In this document: positions 60,106-64,000 of the stretch, in pieces
Layout of the letters: every line of letters begins with the position of its first letter
Numbering within the stretch: position 1 is the first letter of the stretch
Source: Georgenia wutianyii
GTDB lineage: Bacteria; Actinomycetota; Actinomycetes; Actinomycetales; Actinomycetaceae
Assembly: GCF_006349365.1 (NCBI RefSeq)
Contig: NZ_CP040899.1
Span: 1,364,001-1,428,000 of the forward strand
Length of the DNA: 64,000 bases
Direction: 5' to 3'
The notes under the pieces: generated by a model
The model's database searches: none
Told to the model about the DNA's origin: nothing
What the model saw: the letters and a program-made list of their open reading frames with translations, nothing else
Made by a program: the position numbers and the translations under genes

Positions 60106-63100
60106 GCTCCCTCCAGGTCCGGCCCGACGTCTTCGACGTGTGCGGCGCGCTGCCCAGCGGCACCACCGTCCTCGAGGCGAGCGCCGGCACCGGCAAGACG
60201 TGGACGATCGCCGCCCTCACCACCCGCTACGTCGCCGAGGGCGTGGCGAGCCTCGCCGAGGTCCTCGTCGTCACCTTCGGGCGGGCCGCCACCTCCGAGC
60301 TGCGCGACCGCGTCCGCGAGCGGCTCGTCGGCACGGCCCGCGCCCTGAACGAGCCCGGCGCCCGGGACGCGGATGACCCCGTCGTGCGCCACCTCGCCGC
60401 GGTCGACGACGCCGAGCTCGTCCGCCGCCGCGCGCGCCTGGACGCCGCCGTCGCCGACTTCGACGCCGCCACCATCACCACGACCCACGGGTTCTGCGAG
60501 CAGATGCTCACCTCCCTGGGGATCGCCGCGGACGTCGACCCGGACACGTCGTTCCTCGCCGACCCGGGCGACCTGCGCGAGGAGGTCGTCGCGGACCGCT
60601 ACCTCCAGCGCTACAGCCGCGACCCCCACCCGCCGCTCACCGTCGCCGCCGCCCGCGAGGTGGCCCGCGCCGCCGTCGGGGACCCGCACGCCGCCCTCGC
60701 CCCCGCCGACGCGCCGCCCGACTCCCTGCCCGGGCACCGCCACGCCTTCGCGCGCGACGTCGTCGCCGAGGTCGCCCGGCGCAAGCGGCAGCGGCGGCTG
60801 CGCGACTACGACGACCTCCTCCTCGTCCTGCGCGACGCCCTCACCGACCCGGTCACCGGGCCGGCCGCCAGCGAGCGGGTCCGCTCGCGCTACTCCCTCG
60901 TCCTCGTCGACGAGTTCCAGGACACCGACCCCGTCCAGTGGGAGATCCTGCGCACCGCCTTCCACGGCCACCGCACCCTCGTCCTCATCGGCGACCCCAA
61001 GCAGGCGATCTACGCCTTCCGCGGCGGGGACGTCGTCACCTACCTCGCCGCCCGCGCCGAGGCCACCGCGACCGCCACCCTCGGGCGGAGCTGGCGCGCG
61101 GACGAGCCGCTCCTGCGCGGCCTGGACACCCTCTTCGACGGCGCCGCGCTCGGCGACCCGGACATCCTCGTGCGGCCCGTCGACGCCGAGCACACCGGGC
61201 GGCGTCTGGTCGGCGGTGCGCCCGTGCGCATCCGGCAGGTGACCCGCGAGCCCTTCGGCAAGCGCGGCAACCGCAACCCCGCCGTCGCGCAGGTGCGCGA
61301 GCTCATCGCCGCCGACGTCGCCGCCGACGTCGTCCGCCAGCTCGAGGACACCCGGCTGGGGACCGGCCACGGAACACGGTCCCTCGCGCCCGGCGACGTC
61401 GCCGTCCTGTGCCGCCGCAACGCCGACGCCGCGGCGGTGCGCGACGCGCTCGTCGCCGCGGGGGTGCCCGCCGTCGTCTCCGGGCTCTCCAGCGTGTTCG
61501 GCACGCCCGCCGCCCGCGACTGGCTCGCTCTCCTCACCGCCCTCGAGCAGCCCGGTCACGCCGGGCGCACCGCCGCGCTCGCGCTCACCCCGTTCGTCGG
61601 CTGGGACGCGCGCAGACTCGCCACTGCCGGCGACGACGAGCGCGACCGGCTCGCCGACACCGTCCGACGCTACGCCGAGCTCCTGTCCGGCGGGGGAGTG
61701 GCCGCCCTCGTCGAGGCGCTGCAGGCCGACGGGCTCGCCGGCCGGCTGCTCGCCGGCACCGACGGGGAGCGCCGGCTCACCGACGTGCGCCACGTCGGCC
61801 AGCTCCTCCACCTCGCGGCCGTCGAGAACCGCTACGGCGTCGCGGCCCTCACCGACTGGCTGCGCAGCCGCGTGTCCGAGGCGCCGGAGGACTACGCCGA
61901 GGAGCGCAGCAGACGGCTGGAGACCGACGCCGCCGCCGTCCAGGTCGTCACCATCCACGCGAGCAAGGGCCTGGAGTTCCCGGTCGTCTACGTCCCCTAC
62001 GAGTGGGACCGCTTCGAGTCGCGCACCCCGGCCGTGCTGCGCCTGCACGACGACGACGGCCGCCGGGTCCTGCACGTCGGTGGCAGCGAGGACCCGGCCT
62101 ACCCGGCGTTGCGCGAGCGGCACGCCGAGGAGGAGCGCGGGGAGGACCTGCGCCTGCTCTACGTCGCCCTCACCCGCGCGGCCTGCCAGGTCGTCACCTG
62201 GTGGGCGCCCACCCGTAACTCCGCGTCCGGGCCGCTGAGCCGGCTGCTCCTCGCCGAGCGGGCGCCCGGCGAGGTCCCTCCGCGCACCGTCCCCACCCCG
62301 GCCGACGACGTCGTCGCCGCGCGCCTGGCCGCGCTGGCCGAGCGGTCGGGCGGCACGGTCGCGGTCGAGCCGGTGACCGCCGCCCCCGCCCCGGGCCGCT
62401 GGGTGCCGCCCGCCGGCGAGCCGCCCGCGCTGTCGGTCGGGACGCTGCGCCGGTCGGTCGACCAGACGTGGCGGCGGCTGTCCTACTCCGGCCTCACCGC
62501 CGCCGCGCACGAGCGGCTGCACGCAGGTGGGCCCGAGCCCGAGTCGCCGGGCACCGTCGACGAGGTGGACGTCGACGTCACCGGGTCGGCGGTGACGCCG
62601 GCCGAGGAGGCCGCCCGGGAGATCTCGCTGCCCCTGGGCGACATGCCCGCGGGCACGACCTTCGGCACCCTCGTCCACGACGTCCTCGAGCACGTCGACA
62701 CCGCCGCCCCCGACCTCCTCGCCGAGCTCCGCCGCCGGTGCGCCGAGGGCATGCGGATGCCCGGGGTCGAGCCCGAGGAGCTCGCCGAGGCGCTCCTCGC
62801 CGTCCTGCGAACCCCGCTCGGCCCGGCCGCCGGCGGGCGCACCCTCGCGGACGTCGCGCCCGGCGACCGGCTCCCCGAGCTCTCCTTCGAGCTGCCGCTC
62901 GCCGGCGGGGACGCCCCGACCGGCGCCGGGGCCACCCTGCCCGACCTCGCCGCGCTGCTGCGTCGCCACCTGCCGGCGGACGACCCGCTCGCCCGCTACG
63001 CCGACCTCCTCACCGGGCTCGGTCCCGCCCACCTGCGCGGGTACCTCACCGGGAGCATCGACGCCGTCCTGCGGGTTCGGGACGAGACCGGGGAGCCGCG

Positions 63101-63440
63101 CTACCTCGTCGTCGACTACAAGACCAACCGGCTCGCGCCGTGGGACGAGCCGCTCACCGCGTGGCACTTCCGGCCGGCCGCCCTCGCGGAGGCGATGATG
63201 GCCGCCCACTACCCGCTGCAGCTGCTCCTCTACCTCGCGGCGCTGCACCGCTACCTGCGCTGGCGCCAGCCGGGGTACGACCCCGCCCGGCACCTCGGCG
63301 GCGGCCTGTACCTCTTCGTCCGCGGGATGAGCGGCCCGCACGCCCCGGTGCTCGGCGAGGCGCCCACCGGAGTCATGGCGTGGCGGCCGCCGGCCGCGCT
63401 CGTCGTCGAGCTCTCCGACCTCCTCGAGGGGCAGCGGTGA
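60102..63440 (+). CDS. recB: exonuclease V (RecBCD) subunit RecB, helicase-nuclease
   Basis: A 1112-residue UvrD-like helicase fused to a nuclease. Helicase motifs: EASAGTGKTWTIAAL (I), VDEFQDTDPVQW (II), GDPKQAIYAFRGGD (III), TIHASKGLEFPVVYVP (V) and LLYVALTRA (VI). The C-terminal nuclease has TFGTLVHDVLEH and the catalytic VVDYKTN. It degrades and resects double-strand breaks with RecC and RecD. The ATG overlaps the recC stop and the gene overlaps the recD start by 4 bp. Confidence 0.96.
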   Translation: MSSLQVRPDVFDVCGALPSGTTVLEASAGTGKTWTIAALTTRYVAEGVASLAEVLVVTFGRAATSELRDRVRERLVGTARALNEPGARDADDPVVRHLAAVDDAELVRRRARLDAAVADFDAATITTTHGFCEQMLTSLGIAADVDPDTSFLADPGDLREEVVADRYLQRYSRDPHPPLTVAAAREVARAAVGDPHAALAPADAPPDSLPGHRHAFARDVVAEVARRKRQRRLRDYDDLLLVLRDALTDPVTGPAASERVRSRYSLVLVDEFQDTDPVQWEILRTAFHGHRTLVLIGDPKQAIYAFRGGDVVTYLAARAEATATATLGRSWRADEPLLRGLDTLFDGAALGDPDILVRPVDAEHTGRRLVGGAPVRIRQVTREPFGKRGNRNPAVAQVRELIAADVAADVVRQLEDTRLGTGHGTRSLAPGDVAVLCRRNADAAAVRDALVAAGVPAVVSGLSSVFGTPAARDWLALLTALEQPGHAGRTAALALTPFVGWDARRLATAGDDERDRLADTVRRYAELLSGGGVAALVEALQADGLAGRLLAGTDGERRLTDVRHVGQLLHLAAVENRYGVAALTDWLRSRVSEAPEDYAEERSRRLETDAAAVQVVTIHASKGLEFPVVYVPYEWDRFESRTPAVLRLHDDDGRRVLHVGGSEDPAYPALRERHAEEERGEDLRLLYVALTRAACQVVTWWAPTRNSASGPLSRLLLAERAPGEVPPRTVPTPADDVVAARLAALAERSGGTVAVEPVTAAPAPGRWVPPAGEPPALSVGTLRRSVDQTWRRLSYSGLTAAAHERLHAGGPEPESPGTVDEVDVDVTGSAVTPAEEAAREISLPLGDMPAGTTFGTLVHDVLEHVDTAAPDLLAELRRRCAEGMRMPGVEPEELAEALLAVLRTPLGPAAGGRTLADVAPGDRLPELSFELPLAGGDAPTGAGATLPDLAALLRRHLPADDPLARYADLLTGLGPAHLRGYLTGSIDAVLRVRDETGEPRYLVVDYKTNRLAPWDEPLTAWHFRPAALAEAMMAAHYPLQLLLYLAALHRYLRWRQPGYDPARHLGGGLYLFVRGMSGPHAPVLGEAPTGVMAWRPPAALVVELSDLLEGQR

Positions 63441-64000
63441 GCGCCGTGAGGGAGTGGGCAGGGGGGCCGCCCACCGACGGCGACGCCCGCCTCGCCATCC
63501 GGGCCCCGGACCTGCTGCGACGGCACAACACCGCCGGCACCGTCTCGGCCGCCGACGTGCACGTCGCCCGGCGGCTCGGTCGGCTCACCGGGGAGGCCGA
63601 CGAGCGGGTGCTCCTCGCCGTCGCCCTCGCCGTGCGCGCCGTGCGCGGCGGCTCGGTGTGCGTGCGCCTGGACGAGCTCGACGCCCTGGCCGCCGAGTGG
63701 GACGCCGGCCCCGGCCCTGCCGCCGAGCTCCCCGAGCCGGACGCGTGGCACGCGGCGGTCACGACCAGCCCGCTCGTCGCCGTCGGTGTGGACGGCCCGG
63801 CCGACCGGCCCGCCCGCTGGGTCGACGGACGGCTCTACCTCGACCGGTACTGGCGCGACGAGCAGCTCGTCCGTCGCGAGGTCGACGCCCGGCTCGCCGC
63901 ACCGCTCGCCGCACCGCCACCGAGGCTGGGCGAGACGGTCCGCCGGCTCTTCCCCGCGCCGGCCGACGCGCGCCAGCGCCTGGCCACCGCCGCCGCCGTG
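63437..64000 (+). CDS. recD: exonuclease V subunit RecD, N-terminal part (cut by window edge)
   Basis: 188 codons open to the end of the window, beginning GTG-AGC-GCC and overlapping the recB stop (GTGA). The translation has the RecD N-terminal pattern: a helical domain (VHVARRLGRLTGE, VLLAVALAVRAVRGGSVCV) followed by LYLDRYWRDEQLVRREV. The helicase motifs lie beyond the window. A second GTG at 63446 is an alternative start. Confidence 0.9.
   Translation, partial: MSAVREWAGGPPTDGDARLAIRAPDLLRRHNTAGTVSAADVHVARRLGRLTGEADERVLLAVALAVRAVRGGSVCVRLDELDALAAEWDAGPGPAAELPEPDAWHAAVTTSPLVAVGVDGPADRPARWVDGRLYLDRYWRDEQLVRREVDARLAAPLAAPPPRLGETVRRLFPAPADARQRLATAAAV

Noticed and set aside
59922..63341. 1139-codon minus-strand frame opposite recB
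   Set aside because: Antisense shadow of recB with Gly/Val/Glu-rich composition and no domains.
1..64000. CRISPR arrays, tRNA/rRNA genes, IS elements, prophage or integrase
   Set aside because: None seen by eye on either strand; repeats other than the 90-bp family are short local hairpins.

Overview
The window looks like chromosomal DNA of a high-GC Gram-positive actinobacterium, probably in or near the Micrococcales. I infer this from the very GC-rich sequence (judged by eye, not computed), frequent GTG starts, 4-bp stop/start overlaps (ATGA, GTGA), -10 boxes of the form TAnnnT placed so that transcripts begin at the start codon, an actinobacterial LexA box, and families such as DUF222-HNH nucleases, excalibur domains, dodecin and an LldD2-type lactate dehydrogenase. 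No tRNA, rRNA, IS element, prophage or CRISPR array was seen. Nearly all the DNA is coding.

Layout. 1-2549: large LuxR-type regulator. 2892-13910: GntR-controlled sugar or sugar-acid locus with a secreted propeller protein, binding-protein-dependent sugar importer, SDR dehydrogenase, glucarate-dehydratase-like enolase, six-hairpin glycosidase-like protein and two tandem SMP-30 lactonases. It reads as import, oxidation to a lactone, ring opening and dehydration. 13973-19494: MFS exporter, dodecin, hydrolase, LLM oxidoreductase, a pair of 90-bp inverted-repeat elements, copper chaperone, membrane cytochrome b and VOC protein. 19529-26447: an SDR convergent with a tightly coupled seven-gene operon joining an NMT1/TauABC-like importer with two permeases to an acyl-CoA synthetase, a hotdog thioesterase and an MDR reductase.

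26697-39053: housekeeping and stress genes: NUDIX hydrolase, membrane-anchored thermonuclease, thioesterase, SNF2 helicase, a bacteriophytochrome with SpoIIE-type phosphatase output, universal stress protein, AAA ATPase, LexA-controlled DNA polymerase IV preceded by a third 90-bp element, 2-hydroxyacid dehydrogenase and NrdH-like redoxin. 39214-50037 (minus strand): a ribose-type ABC importer, a Gfo/Idh/MocA oxidoreductase and a 1529-residue secreted protein that combines a glucose/sorbosone dehydrogenase propeller, two DUF1080 (3-keto-glycoside hydrolase) domains and a type-1 copper domain. I read this as an extracellular sugar-oxidation and cleavage machine with its own electron acceptor, plus import and reduction of the product. 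50375-64000: alpha/beta hydrolase, DUF222-HNH protein, VOC protein, lactate dehydrogenase, DUF1905 protein, AldO-like oxidase, then recC-recB-recD, with recD cut by the window edge.

Nothing here is a proven new system. The best candidates for a second look are the copper-fused secreted oxidase, the 90-bp inverted-repeat family, the phytochrome-phosphatase gene with a DevR-like box in its divergent promoter, and the very regular leaderless promoters.
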